DNA from: Pseudomonas sp. ok272 | GTDB taxonomy: Bacteria > Pseudomonadota > Gammaproteobacteria > Pseudomonadales > Pseudomonadaceae | Length of the DNA: 64,000 nt | Direction of reading: 5' to 3' | Assembly (NCBI RefSeq): GCF_900109995.1 | Contig: NZ_FOCB01000005.1 | Coordinates: 124,001 to 188,000 of the forward strand | In this document: one piece after another, positions 34,246-44,152 of the stretch | How the letters are laid out: each line of letters starts with the position of its first letter | Position numbering within the stretch: the stretch's first letter is position 1 | Program-made: the position numbers and the translations under genes | Notes under the pieces: generated by a model | What the model was told of the DNA's origin: nothing | Seen by the model: the letters and a program-made list of their open reading frames with translations, nothing else | The model's database searches: none

Positions 34246-35582
34246 TGACGACAGCATTGAGTCAGGTCGAGCAATTCAAGGCCCTGGTGGGCGAGCTGCG
34301 CGCAGCCCTGCGCGCGCCCGAGCAGTTCACCGCGAGCTACGCGGCCGAGACCTCGGCCTTCGTGCGCTTCAACCACGCCAAGGTGCGCCAGGCCGGCGAA
34401 GTGCAGCAGGCGAGCATCGGCCTGAAGTTGATCCATGACGGGCGCCACGCGGACCTGCACATTACTCTGGCCGGCGACCCCGGGGTCGACCGCCAGCGCG
34501 TGGCCGAGGGCCTGGCACAGTTGCGCGAGACCCTGCCCCTGCTGGCGCCGGACCCGTACTTGTTGCTCAATCACAACGGCTGGCAGAGCAAGAACCTGCA
34601 GGACCATCCCCTGCCCGACACCGCCCAGGCCGTGGCCGAAATCACCCGCGCCGCCGAGGGCCTGGACCTGGTGGGCTTCTATGCGGCTGGCCCCATCAGC
34701 CGGGGCTTTGCCAGCTCGTCCGGGGCCTTTGGCTGGCATCAGGCCAACAGCTTCAACTTCGATTTCAGCCTGTTCCACGCCAACGGCCAGGCGGTAAAAG
34801 CCAGCTACGCCGGGCACCAGTGGAGCAGCGCAGACTTCGCCAAGCGCTTCGAACAGGCCCGCCAGCAGCTTGAGCACCTGGGGCGTCCGCTCCTGACCCT
34901 GGCGCCGGGGCACTACCGCGCCTACCTGGCACCGGCCGCGATGGACGAGATTGTCGGCCTGCTCAGTTGGGGCGGTTTCTCGGCGCAGTCGATCGCCAGC
35001 AAAAGCAGTCCGCTGCAAAGGCTCTTCGCCGGCGACAGCGCGTTCAGCCCGCTGCTGTCGCTGGATGAACAGGTCAGCGGTTCCCTGAGCCCGGCGTTCT
35101 CCGGCGAAGGCTACCCGCGCAGCGACCTGGCCCTGATCGTGGCCGGCCGGGCAGGCGCGCAACTGGTCAGCTCGCGCAGCGCCGCCGAATACGGCCTGAC
35201 CGCCAACGGCGCGGACGGCGGCGAGTCGCCCAACGCGCTGAACATGGCCGCCGGCGATCTGCCCGAGGCCGAAGTGCTCAAGCAGTTGGGCACTGGCCTG
35301 TACATCAGTAACCTGTGGTACTTGAACTACTCTGACCAACCCGCCGCCCGCCTGACTGGCCTGACCCGCTTCGCCACGTTCTGGGTCGAGAACGGTGAGA
35401 TCCAGGCGCCGGTGAGCACCATGCGTTTCGATGACAGCGCCTACAGCTTGCTCGGTTCGCAGCTGGAGGCCCTGACCCGGGAGCGGGAACTGATCCTGTC
35501 CGCCAGCACCTACAACCAGCGCGCCACCGCGTCGGCGTGGTTGCCGGGGGCGTTGGTCAAGCGGTTGACCTTGACCCTGTAG
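34245..35582 (+). CDS. TldE/PmbA-like protease partner subunit
   Basis: A 445-residue TldD/PmbA-family protein without an HExxxH motif, as expected of the non-catalytic TldE subunit. Blocks such as VGFYAAGPISRGFASSSGAFGWHQANSFNFDFSLF and GTGLYISNLWYLNYSDQPAARLTGLTRFATFWVENGEI fit the family. Its start overlaps the tldD-like stop by one base, so the two proteins are probably made in equal amounts and form a heterodimer. Confidence 0.87.
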   Translation: MTTALSQVEQFKALVGELRAALRAPEQFTASYAAETSAFVRFNHAKVRQAGEVQQASIGLKLIHDGRHADLHITLAGDPGVDRQRVAEGLAQLRETLPLLAPDPYLLLNHNGWQSKNLQDHPLPDTAQAVAEITRAAEGLDLVGFYAAGPISRGFASSSGAFGWHQANSFNFDFSLFHANGQAVKASYAGHQWSSADFAKRFEQARQQLEHLGRPLLTLAPGHYRAYLAPAAMDEIVGLLSWGGFSAQSIASKSSPLQRLFAGDSAFSPLLSLDEQVSGSLSPAFSGEGYPRSDLALIVAGRAGAQLVSSRSAAEYGLTANGADGGESPNALNMAAGDLPEAEVLKQLGTGLYISNLWYLNYSDQPAARLTGLTRFATFWVENGEIQAPVSTMRFDDSAYSLLGSQLEALTRERELILSASTYNQRATASAWLPGALVKRLTLTL

Positions 35583-35600
35583 AAAGCACCTCTACACCCT

Positions 35601-35690
35601 GTGGGAGCGGGCTTGCTCGCGAAGGCGCACTGACATTCAACACGGATGTCGACTGACCCACCGCTTTCGCGAGCAAGCCCGCTCCCACAG
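35601..35690. repeat. REP pair, inward
   Basis: Facing REP copies of the GCGGGCTTGCTCGCGA subtype. Confidence 0.9.
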
Positions 35691-35739
35691 GTAGTGCAAC
35701 CCACGATGGCCCGGCATTAACACACTGACTCGAGGTCCT

Positions 35740-37167
35740 ATGCCCAACCGCCCGGTTCTAGACGCTGTCACCGCCCGCTGGATCCCGTGGGTGGTCGCGA
35801 TTGCGTTTTTCATGCAGTCCCTGGACGGAACCATCCTCAATACCGCCCTGCCCGCCATGGCCGGCGACCTGGCCGAAAACCCGTTGCGCATGCAGGGCGT
35901 GATCATTGCCTACATGCTCACCGTGGCGTTGCTGATTCCGGCCTCGGGCTGGATTGCCGACCGCTTTGGCACCAAGAACATCTTCTTCAGCGCGATCCTG
36001 CTGTTCAGCTTCGGCTCGTTGCTGTGTGCGATGTCGAGCACCTTGACCCAGTTGATCGGCGCCCGGGTGATCCAGGGCCTGGGCGGCGCGCTGATGCTGC
36101 CAGTGGGGCGGCTGGTGGTGCTGCGCGCCTACCCGCGTTCGGAACTGGTGCGGATCATGGGCTTTATCACCATCCCCGGCCTGCTCGGCCCGCTGCTCGG
36201 GCCGACGATGGGCGGCTGGATGGTGCAATACCTGACCTGGCACTGGATCTTCCTGATCAACCTGCCGGTGGGGCTGATCGGCTGCTACGCGGTATGGAAG
36301 TTCATCCCCGACCTGCGCGGCAGCGAGCGTACACGCTTCGATGGCCTGGGCTTCGTGCTGTTTGGCGCGGCGATGATCCTGATCACCATTGCCATGGAAG
36401 GCCTGGGCGAACTGCACTTGCCGCACCTGCGGGTGATGCTGTTACTGTTTGGCGGCATGGCCTGCCTGGCGGCGTACTGGCTGCGGGCCGGGCATATCGA
36501 TAACCCGCTGTTCGCCCCGTCGCTGTTCAAGACCCGGACCTTTGCCGTGGGCATCCTCGGCAACCTGTTTGCGCGCCTGGGCAGTGGCGCCCTGCCGTTC
36601 CTGGTGCCGTTGCTGCTGCAGGTGGCGCTGGGCTACTCACCGGCCGAAGCCGGGATGAGCATGTTGCCGCTGGCGGCGGCGGCGATGCTCGCCAAGTGGA
36701 TCGCCCGGCCGTTGATCGAACGCCTGGGCTACCGCACCGTCCTGACCGGCAACACCCTGGCGCTGGGGATCATGCTGGCGAGCATGGGCCTGGTCAGCGA
36801 GCAGACGCCGTACTGGCTGCTGCTGGGGTTGCTGGCGGTCCTCGGGGCGATCAACTCCTTGCAGTTCACGGCAATGAACACCGTGACCCTGATCGACCTC
36901 GACGACGCCAGCGCCAGCAGCGGCAACAGCCTGCTGTCGGTGGTCGCGCAGTTGTCCCTGAGCCTGGGCGTGGCCTGTGCCGGTGCGCTGCTCGGTGGCT
37001 TCACCGCCGAGGTCGGCAACGATGGCGTGGAGACCGTCCTCGGCGCCTTCCAACTGACGTTCGTCACCGTGGGGATCATGGCGATGCTGGCCGCGGCAAT
37101 CTTCCTGCAGCTCTCGCCCAAGGACGGCGTGCGGGTCAAACCCGTGGAGGAGCACATCGAGCATTGA
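35740..37167 (+). CDS. MFS multidrug efflux transporter, MdtD/EmrB type (DHA2)
   Basis: A 475-residue inner-membrane transporter with about 14 hydrophobic segments. It starts with IPWVVAIAFFMQSLDGTILNTALPAMAGDL, the N-terminal signature of the DHA2 drug:H+ antiporters. The loop motif GWIADRFGTKN and the motif C-like GLLGPLLGPTMGGWM are present. It most resembles MdtD. No membrane-fusion partner or local regulator is adjacent; it appears to be monocistronic. Confidence 0.9.
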   Translation: MPNRPVLDAVTARWIPWVVAIAFFMQSLDGTILNTALPAMAGDLAENPLRMQGVIIAYMLTVALLIPASGWIADRFGTKNIFFSAILLFSFGSLLCAMSSTLTQLIGARVIQGLGGALMLPVGRLVVLRAYPRSELVRIMGFITIPGLLGPLLGPTMGGWMVQYLTWHWIFLINLPVGLIGCYAVWKFIPDLRGSERTRFDGLGFVLFGAAMILITIAMEGLGELHLPHLRVMLLLFGGMACLAAYWLRAGHIDNPLFAPSLFKTRTFAVGILGNLFARLGSGALPFLVPLLLQVALGYSPAEAGMSMLPLAAAAMLAKWIARPLIERLGYRTVLTGNTLALGIMLASMGLVSEQTPYWLLLGLLAVLGAINSLQFTAMNTVTLIDLDDASASSGNSLLSVVAQLSLSLGVACAGALLGGFTAEVGNDGVETVLGAFQLTFVTVGIMAMLAAAIFLQLSPKDGVRVKPVEEHIEH

Positions 37168-37257
37168 CCCCTTGGCCACTGCCCCTCGTCCAGAATTTGC
37201 AGGTTGATGGCGCGGGGCTGGTACACTGCGCGACATTTTGTTTTGCAGGCCAGTCCC

Positions 37258-38643
37258 GTGACCACCATCGCCACCGCTTTTAATACTTTGCCGCTGTCCG
37301 CCGCCATGCTGGCTAACCTCGACTCCCTCGGTTATGCCCAGATGACGCCGATCCAGGCGCAAAGCTTGCCGGTGATCCTCAAGGGGATGGACCTGATCGC
37401 CCAGGCCAAGACCGGCAGCGGCAAGACCGCCGCCTTTGGCATCGGCCTGCTGAACCCGATCAACCCGCGCTTCTTCGGTTGCCAGGCGCTGGTGATCTGC
37501 CCGACGCGCGAGCTGGCCGACCAGGTCGCCAAGGAAATCCGTCGCCTGGCCCGTGCCGAAGACAACATCAAGGTCCTGACCCTGTGTGGCGGCGTGGCGT
37601 TCGGCCCGCAGATCGGCTCGCTGGAGCACGGCGCGCACATCATCGTCGGCACCCCGGGGCGTATCCAGCAGCACCTGCGCAAGGGCTCGCTGATCCTTCA
37701 CGGCCTGAACACCCTGATCCTCGACGAAGCCGACCGCATGCTCGACATGGGTTTCTACGATTCGATCGAAGAAATCATCGCGCAGACCCCGGAGCGTCGC
37801 CAGACCCTGCTGTTCTCCGCCACTTACCCGTCGAGCATCAAGCAGTTGGCGGCCAAGTTCATGCGCAACCCGCAGCAGGTGAAGGCCGAGGCGTTCCACG
37901 ACGACAGCCAGATCGAGCAGCGCTTCTTCGAGATCTCCCCAGAAGAGCGCATGGACGCCGTGACCAAGGTCCTGGCGCACTACCGCCCGGCGTCCACCGT
38001 GGCGTTCTGCTACACCAAGCAGCAAGTACAGGAAACCGTCGACCACCTGAGCGCCAAAGGCATTTCGGCCGTCGGCCTGCACGGTGACCTGGAACAGCGT
38101 GACCGCGACCAGGTCCTGGCGATGTTCGCCAACCGCAGCACCTCGGTGCTGGTGGCCACCGACGTCGCGGCCCGTGGCCTGGACATCGATGCCCTGGACA
38201 TGGTGATCAACGTCGAGCTGGCCCGTGACTCGGAGATCCACATCCACCGCGTCGGCCGTACCGGTCGTGCCGGTGAGAAAGGCCTGGCGATCAGCCTGGT
38301 CGCACCGCCCGAAGCCCAGCGCGCCCAGGCCATCGAGCACCTGCAAAAGACCCCGTTGATCTGGGATCACCTGCACAACCTGACCTCCCAGGGCGGTGGC
38401 CCGTTGCTGCCGGCCATGAGCACCCTGGTGATCGGCGCGGGTCGCAAGGACAAGGTTCGCCCCGGCGACATCCTCGGCGCCCTGACCGGCGACGCCGGCG
38501 TGCCAGGTGCCCAGGTCGGCAAGATCGCGATCTTCGACTTCCAGGCCTACGTGGCCGTCGACCGCAGCGTGGCCAAGCAGGCCGCACAGCGCTTGAGCGA
38601 AGGCAAGATCAAAGGCCGGACATTGCGGGTGCGGGTTCTGTAA
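37258..38643 (+). CDS. dbpA: ATP-dependent RNA helicase DbpA
   Basis: A 461-residue DEAD-box helicase acting in 50S ribosome assembly. Motifs in order: Q motif region MTPIQAQSLP, Walker A AKTGSGKT (about residue 50), PTRELA, DEAD (about residues 156-159), SAT, ARGLDI and HRVGRTGRAG. The C-terminal domain (from about residue 390) is the DbpA RNA-binding domain that recognises 23S rRNA hairpin 92. The start is probably the GTG at 37258, matching the family N-terminus (TTIATAFNTLPL); the upstream frame is promoter sequence. Confidence 0.94.
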   Translation: MTTIATAFNTLPLSAAMLANLDSLGYAQMTPIQAQSLPVILKGMDLIAQAKTGSGKTAAFGIGLLNPINPRFFGCQALVICPTRELADQVAKEIRRLARAEDNIKVLTLCGGVAFGPQIGSLEHGAHIIVGTPGRIQQHLRKGSLILHGLNTLILDEADRMLDMGFYDSIEEIIAQTPERRQTLLFSATYPSSIKQLAAKFMRNPQQVKAEAFHDDSQIEQRFFEISPEERMDAVTKVLAHYRPASTVAFCYTKQQVQETVDHLSAKGISAVGLHGDLEQRDRDQVLAMFANRSTSVLVATDVAARGLDIDALDMVINVELARDSEIHIHRVGRTGRAGEKGLAISLVAPPEAQRAQAIEHLQKTPLIWDHLHNLTSQGGGPLLPAMSTLVIGAGRKDKVRPGDILGALTGDAGVPGAQVGKIAIFDFQAYVAVDRSVAKQAAQRLSEGKIKGRTLRVRVL

Positions 38644-38671
38644 GAACCCTTCGCCCCTACGAAGATCCCCT

Positions 38672-38759
38672 GTGGGAGCGAGCCTGCTCGCGAATGCAAC
38701 CTGTCAGCCACCCTTGAGGGTGACTGATACACCGCCTTCGCGAGCAGGCTCGCTCCCAC
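38672..38759. repeat. REP pair, inward
   Basis: Facing near-perfect REP copies between dbpA and the flavoprotein gene. Confidence 0.9.
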
Positions 38760-38795
38760 CGTTCGTTTTGTAGTGACATTCATGAGGACACCGTT

Positions 38796-39974
38796 TTGCG
38801 CTCTACCGAAGTCGTGATCATTGGCGCTGGCGCCGCCGGGTTGATGTGTGCGCTGACCGCCGCCGGGCGCGGGCGCAAGGTGCTGTTGCTGGACCACGCC
38901 AACAAGGCCGGCAAGAAAATCCTCATGTCGGGCGGCGGACGCTGCAATTTCACCAACATGTACACGGAACCGAGCAATTTTCTCTCGCAGAACGCGCACT
39001 TCTGCAAGTCCGCGCTGGCGCGCTACACCCAGTGGGACTTCATTGGCCTGGTGGCCAAGCACGGCGTGCCGTACCACGAGAAGAAGCTCGGCCAACTGTT
39101 CTGCGATAACAAGTCCAGCGACATCCTTGAGCTGCTGCTCAGCGAGTGCCAGCAAGCCGGCGTCGGCCTGCACCTGGACACCTCGATCCAGACCATCGAG
39201 AAGCTCGAAAGCGGCTACCTGCTGGACACCACCCTCGGCCAGTTGACGTGCGAATCGCTGGTGATCGCCACCGGCGGCCTGTCGATCCCGACCCTGGGCG
39301 CCACCGGCTTCGGCTATCAGGTGGCCAAGCAGTTCGGCCATACGCTGCTGCCGACCCGCGCCGGCCTGGTGCCGTTCACCATCACCGACCAACTCAAGGA
39401 GCTGTGCGGCGAGCTGTCCGGCACCTCGGTCGATTGCCTGGTGAGCTGCAACGAGCAGAGCTTTCGCGAGAACATCCTGTTCACCCACCGCGGCCTCAGC
39501 GGCCCGGCGATCCTGCAGATCTCCTCGTTCTGGCAGTCGGGGGACACGGTCGAGATCAACCTGATGCCCGACCACGACGTCGCAGCCTGGCTGCAACAGC
39601 AACAAGCCGAACGCCCGAACAGCGAGCTCAAGACCCTGCTGGGTGAGGTCTTCACCAAAAAGATGGCCAACCTGCTGGCCGACAACTGGTTCGTCTCCAA
39701 GCCGATGAAGCAGTACACCCACGCCGAGATCGCCGAGATCGCCGACCGGCTGGCGAGCTGGCAGCTGGTCCCGGCCGGTACCGAGGGCTATCGCACCGCC
39801 GAAGTGACCCTGGGCGGCGTCGACACCCACGAAGTGTCGTCCAAGACCATGGAGTCGCTGAAGAGTCCGGGGCTGTACTTCATCGGTGAAGTGCTGGACG
39901 TCACCGGCCACCTGGGCGGCTTCAACTTCCAGTGGGCATGGGCCTCGGGCTACGCGGCGGCGCAGTACGCCTGA
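38796..39974 (+). CDS. HI0933/YhiN-family FAD-dependent oxidoreductase
   Basis: A 392-residue flavoprotein. The FAD-binding motif GAGAAGLMCALTAAGRG is at residues 8-24, and the family motif KILMSGGGRCNFTN follows. The C-terminal block EVTLGGVDTHEVSSKTMESLKSPGLYFIGEVLDVTGHLGGFNFQWAWASG is characteristic. The start appears to be a TTG at 38796, eight bases after GAGG; no in-frame ATG is better placed. Function in this family is unsettled. Confidence 0.9.
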   Translation: MRSTEVVIIGAGAAGLMCALTAAGRGRKVLLLDHANKAGKKILMSGGGRCNFTNMYTEPSNFLSQNAHFCKSALARYTQWDFIGLVAKHGVPYHEKKLGQLFCDNKSSDILELLLSECQQAGVGLHLDTSIQTIEKLESGYLLDTTLGQLTCESLVIATGGLSIPTLGATGFGYQVAKQFGHTLLPTRAGLVPFTITDQLKELCGELSGTSVDCLVSCNEQSFRENILFTHRGLSGPAILQISSFWQSGDTVEINLMPDHDVAAWLQQQQAERPNSELKTLLGEVFTKKMANLLADNWFVSKPMKQYTHAEIAEIADRLASWQLVPAGTEGYRTAEVTLGGVDTHEVSSKTMESLKSPGLYFIGEVLDVTGHLGGFNFQWAWASGYAAAQYA

Positions 39975-40307
39975 GCAATACACACAAAACCCTGTGGGAG
40001 CGAGCCTGCTCGCGAAGACGGCAACACAGCCAACATCTCCGTTGACTGACCTACTGCTATCGCGAGCAGGCTCGCTCCCACGCGGGTTTCGCTTAACTGA
40101 CTGGCATTAGGGCTTGCCCGCGAAGGCAATCGGTCAGTCAACAGGGTGAGTGGCTGACACACCGCTTTCGCGAGCAAGCCCGCTCCCACAGTCGGTCGAT
40201 GACGACGTTGCGGAACAGATTTTGCCCCCCGATGTGCTCGGCCCCATTGCGTCGACGTCATTACTGGCTCAATTTAGCGGCATCGCCCTGGAAGGCCTTC
40301 GCACTTC
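39975..40307. repeat. 333-base spacer filled with REP copies
   Basis: An inward pair of near-perfect REP copies (39994-40081) is followed by a decayed pair (about 40110-40192). The rest is the leader of the YccS-like gene. No gene is supported. Confidence 0.8.
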
Positions 40308-42491
40308 ATGTCATCGACTCCATTCAAGCAATCCCTGCGACGCCTTTGGGCGCTGGATAAGTTCAGCTACAGCGTGCGGGTGTTCATCGCGCTGACCGGC
40401 AGCATGGCGCTGTGTTGGTATCAGGATGAAATGGGCCTGCTGATCCCGCTGTTCCTGGGGATTATCGCCAGTGCCCTGGCCGAGACCGACGACAGCTGGC
40501 AAGGCCGCCTCAATGCGCTGGCCGTGACCCTGGTGTGCTTCAGCGTGGCCGCCTTCTCCGTCGAACTGCTGTTCCCCTACCCCTACATCTTCGTGTTCGC
40601 CCTGGCCTTCGCCAGCTTTGGCCTGACCATGCTCGGGGCCTTGGGCGAGCGCTATGGCGCGATTGCCTCCGCCACCTTGATCCTGTCGGTGTACACCATG
40701 ATCGGCGTCGACCAGCGCGGCGGTGCGGTCACCGATTTCTGGCACGAGCCGGTGCTGCTGGTCGCCGGCGCCGCCTGGTATGGCTTGCTCTCGGTGGTGT
40801 GGCAGGCGTTGTTTTCCAACCAGCCGGTGCAACAGAGCCTGGCGCGGCTGTTCCGTGAATTGGGGCTGTACCTCAAGCTCAAGTCGGCGCTGTTCGAACC
40901 GGTCCGCCAGATGGACGTCGAGGCCCGGCGCCTGGAGCTGGCCCAGCAGAACGGCCGGGTGGTGGCGGCGCTCAATGCCGCCAAGGAAATCATCCTGCAC
41001 CGCGTCGGCAATGGCCGGCCGGGGTCGAAAGTCAGTCGCTACCTCAAGCTGTACTTCCTGGCCCAGGACATCCACGAGCGCGCCAGCTCCTCGCACTACC
41101 CGTACAACGCCCTGACCGACGCGTTCTTTCACAGTGACGTGCTGTTCCGCTGCCAGCGCCTGCTGCGCCAGCAAGGCAAGGCCTGCCGGGCGCTGGCCGA
41201 GTCGATCCAGATGCGCCAGCCCTTCGTCTACGACGCCAGCTTTGCCCAGGCCCTGAGCGACCTGGACGCCTCCCTCGAATACTTGCGCATCCAGAGCAAT
41301 CCGGCCTGGCGCGGCCTGCTGCGCTCGCTGCGGGCGCTGGCGGCCAACCTCGGCACCCTCGACCGCCTGCTCAGCGACGCGAGCAACCCCGACGCCCTGG
41401 CCGACGCCACCGACAGCAGCCTGCTGGACCGTTCGCCGCGCAACCTCAAGGACGTCTGGACCCGCCTGCGCACCCAACTGACGCCGACCTCGTTGTTGTT
41501 CCGCCATGCCCTGCGCTTGCCCCTGGCGCTGACCATCGGCTACGCCATGGTGCATTTGATCCATCCTTCGCAAGGCTACTGGATCATCCTCACCACGCTC
41601 TTCGTCTGCCAACCGAACTACGGCGCCACACGGCGCAAGCTCGGCCAGCGGATTATCGGCACGGCGATTGGCCTGACGGTGGCCTGGGCGCTGTTCGACC
41701 TGTTCCCCAACCCGCTGGTGCAATCGTGCTTCGCCATCGCCGCCGGGGTGGTGTTCTTTATCAACCGCACCACCCGCTACACCCTGGCCACGGCGGCGAT
41801 CACCCTGATGGTGTTGTTCTGCTTCAATCAGGTGGGGGATGGCTACGGGCTGTTCCTGCCCCGGTTGTTCGATACTTTGCTGGGCAGCCTGATCGCCGGC
41901 CTGGCGGTGTTCCTGTTCCTGCCCGACTGGCAGGGCCGCAAGCTGAACAAGGTGCTGGCCAATACCCTGACCTGCAACAGCATCTACCTGCGCCAAATCA
42001 TGCAGCAGTACGCCGCCGGCAAGAGCGACGACCTGGCCTACCGACTGGCCCGGCGCAACGCGCACAACGCCGACGCGGCGCTGTCGACCACCCTGGCCAA
42101 CATGCTCATGGAGCCAGGGCACTTCCGTAAGGAAGCCGACGTCGGGTTTCGGTTCCTGGTGCTGTCCCACACGCTACTGAGTTACCTGTCAGGCCTGGGC
42201 GCGCACCGTGACATGCCGCTGCCGGACGAGGTCCGCGAACAGTTGATCGAAGGCGCGGGCGTCAGCCTCGCCGCCAGCCTCGACGAAATCGCCCAGGGCC
42301 TGGCGAGCAAGCAACCGATTGCGATTCAGAGCGACACCGAGGAAGCCCTGGCGGCAGAGCTGGAGCAGATGCCCGATGAAATCGACGAAGGCCAGCGCCT
42401 GGTACAGACGCAGTTGGGGCTGATCTGCCGGCAGTTGGGGCCGCTCAGGACACTGGCGGCGCATCTGATCAAGGACACGAGCCAGGATTGA
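40308..42491 (+). CDS. yccS: YccS-type inner-membrane protein (FUSC family)
   Basis: A 727-residue membrane protein with two hydrophobic bundles (about residues 20-170 and 400-540), separated and followed by helical cytoplasmic domains. The layout and segments such as SVRVFIALTGSMALCW and HPSQGYWIILTTLFVCQPNYGATRRKLGQRIIGT match YccS/FUSC proteins related to the p-hydroxybenzoate exporter AaeB. No partner fusion protein is adjacent. The substrate is unknown. Confidence 0.88.
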   Translation: MSSTPFKQSLRRLWALDKFSYSVRVFIALTGSMALCWYQDEMGLLIPLFLGIIASALAETDDSWQGRLNALAVTLVCFSVAAFSVELLFPYPYIFVFALAFASFGLTMLGALGERYGAIASATLILSVYTMIGVDQRGGAVTDFWHEPVLLVAGAAWYGLLSVVWQALFSNQPVQQSLARLFRELGLYLKLKSALFEPVRQMDVEARRLELAQQNGRVVAALNAAKEIILHRVGNGRPGSKVSRYLKLYFLAQDIHERASSSHYPYNALTDAFFHSDVLFRCQRLLRQQGKACRALAESIQMRQPFVYDASFAQALSDLDASLEYLRIQSNPAWRGLLRSLRALAANLGTLDRLLSDASNPDALADATDSSLLDRSPRNLKDVWTRLRTQLTPTSLLFRHALRLPLALTIGYAMVHLIHPSQGYWIILTTLFVCQPNYGATRRKLGQRIIGTAIGLTVAWALFDLFPNPLVQSCFAIAAGVVFFINRTTRYTLATAAITLMVLFCFNQVGDGYGLFLPRLFDTLLGSLIAGLAVFLFLPDWQGRKLNKVLANTLTCNSIYLRQIMQQYAAGKSDDLAYRLARRNAHNADAALSTTLANMLMEPGHFRKEADVGFRFLVLSHTLLSYLSGLGAHRDMPLPDEVREQLIEGAGVSLAASLDEIAQGLASKQPIAIQSDTEEALAAELEQMPDEIDEGQRLVQTQLGLICRQLGPLRTLAAHLIKDTSQD

Positions 42492-42498
42492 GGTGACC

Positions 42499-42564
42499 GC
42501 TTCGCGAGCAGGCTCGCTCCCACAGAGTTGTGTGTAACCCTGTGGGAGCGAGCCTGCTCGCGAA
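42499..42564. repeat. REP pair, outward
   Basis: Near-perfect REP copies pointing apart in the convergent spacer. Confidence 0.9.
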
Positions 42565-42598
42565 GCGGCCCTCACCCACACCCCACACACCGCCCCCC

Positions 42599-43336
42599 TT
42601 ACATCCCATGCTGCCTGAGCAACCGGTCATAGCTGCCATCGGCCTTCATCTCGGCAATTTCCCGGTCGAATCCGGCCACGATCTTCGCGTGATCGGGGTT
42701 CTTCAGGCTGACCAGGATATGCAGGCTGTTTTCGCTCAAGGGCTTGGGCAGGAACTCCACGGCGTTGCGCACCCTGGGTGACTCGCGCGCCAGGTAGTAG
42801 CGGGCGACATACTCGTCTTCCAGCGTCAGCTTGACCCGGTCGGCGGCGAGCATGCGCACCGCCATGGCAAAGTTGTGCACCAACACCTTCTGCATCGCCG
42901 GATCGGCGTCGAACGCCGGCGAATAGGCGTAGTCCCGCACCACGGCAATCGGATAGCTGTGCAACTGCTGCAGGTCGTTGTATTCGATGTGGGTATCTTT
43001 GCGCTTGATAAAGCGAATGCGGTTGAGCAGGTACTCGGTGGAGAACTGCCCCAGCCGGGTGCGGTCCTCGTTGTACCAGGCGTTGACCAGCACGTCGTAG
43101 CGCCCATCGCCCACGCCCATCAAGGCCCGCGCCCACGGCACCTGTTCGAACTCACTGGCATAGCCTGCCCGGGCCAGCGCGGTGCTGACGATATCGGTCG
43201 CCAGGCCGCCATTGACCAACGTGGCATCGGTGAACGGCGGCCAGGCATCGGCCACCAGCCGCAACGTTTGCGCGGCGGCACCCTGGCTCAGCACCAGCCA
43301 TCCGATCAACGCCAACGCTCGATGCCATCGCAGCAT
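42599..43336 (-). CDS. Periplasmic solute-binding protein (SBP family 3)
   Basis: A 245-residue exported protein with a signal peptide (MLRWHRALALIGWLVLSQGAAAQ) and the bacterial extracellular solute-binding family 3 fold (LRLVADAWPPFTD...GLATDIVSTALARAGY). No transporter genes are adjacent, so it is an orphan binding protein or a sensor-like homologue. ATG 43336 is nine bases after AAGGA and was preferred to a TTG three codons upstream. Confidence 0.82.
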   Translation of the reverse strand: MLRWHRALALIGWLVLSQGAAAQTLRLVADAWPPFTDATLVNGGLATDIVSTALARAGYASEFEQVPWARALMGVGDGRYDVLVNAWYNEDRTRLGQFSTEYLLNRIRFIKRKDTHIEYNDLQQLHSYPIAVVRDYAYSPAFDADPAMQKVLVHNFAMAVRMLAADRVKLTLEDEYVARYYLARESPRVRNAVEFLPKPLSENSLHILVSLKNPDHAKIVAGFDREIAEMKADGSYDRLLRQHGM

Positions 43337-43603
43337 GCCAAACAATCCTTAGTGGGCCAGCAGCCCAGCGGTAGGTCCAGCCGAACACGATAACCCGCGT
43401 ACCCTTGGGCGACCCTAAACCCGGGCTTTAACAGTAGCTCATCGACGCCACTGCAAACGCCCGAATCCACCTTACACAAAGATGACAAGCGCAACCGAAA
43501 TGAATGATGGCATTTTGGCCTTTATCACAGATTTTCAGGTAACCGAGACAACGTGACGCAGGACGCTTAGTATCCCGAGCAGGCTTTCTAATGGAATTGG
43601 AAA
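43337..43603. other. 267-base divergent spacer, no feature recognised
   Basis: AT-richer than the flanking genes and presumably holding both promoters; I see no clear operator or hairpin. Confidence 0.5.
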
Positions 43604-44056
43604 ATGACAGTCGATTGGGTCTGCAAACACCACAGTGAACTGGGCAAGGAACAGCTCTACGCGATTTTGCGCCTGCGCTCGCAGGTGTTCGTCGTTGAAC
43701 AGAATTGCGTCTATCAAGACATCGATGGCCAGGACATGGAAGGCGACACTTGCCACCTGATGGGCTGGGACGGTGACCAGTTGGTGGCGTACCTGAGGTT
43801 GCTCGATCCACTGTTGAACGGCAACGACGTGGTGATCGGTCGGGTACTCATCGCCCCCGAGGCACGTGGCCAGGGCTTGGGGCATGCGTTGCTAGGCGAA
43901 GCGCTGGAGAAAGCGCAGAAGTATTGGCCCGACGTGCCGATCTTCCTCTCGGCTCAGGCCCACTTGCAGGGTTACTACGCCCGCTATGGGTTTGTCGTGG
44001 TGGGCGAACAATACCTGGAAGACGACATTCCCCACATTGGTATGCGCCGGGCTTGA
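43604..44056 (+). CDS. ElaA-type GNAT N-acetyltransferase
   Basis: A 150-residue acetyltransferase. The ElaA-type N-terminus (LYAILRLRSQVFVVEQNCVYQDIDGQD) and the acetyl-CoA loop (GRVLIAPEARGQGLGHALLGEAL) are both seen, as is the C-terminal LSAQAHLQGYYARYGFV. The target is unknown for the family. Confidence 0.9.
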   Translation: MTVDWVCKHHSELGKEQLYAILRLRSQVFVVEQNCVYQDIDGQDMEGDTCHLMGWDGDQLVAYLRLLDPLLNGNDVVIGRVLIAPEARGQGLGHALLGEALEKAQKYWPDVPIFLSAQAHLQGYYARYGFVVVGEQYLEDDIPHIGMRRA

Positions 44057-44063
44057 GGGCCGC

Positions 44064-44126
44064 TTCGCGAGCAGGCTCGCTCCCACAGTCGACCGCGTTC
44101 CCTTGTGGGAGCGAGCCTGCTCGCGA
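44064..44126. repeat. REP pair, outward
   Basis: Near-perfect REP copies pointing apart. Confidence 0.9.
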
Positions 44127-44152
44127 TGGCACCAGCCCAATCACCACAACGC

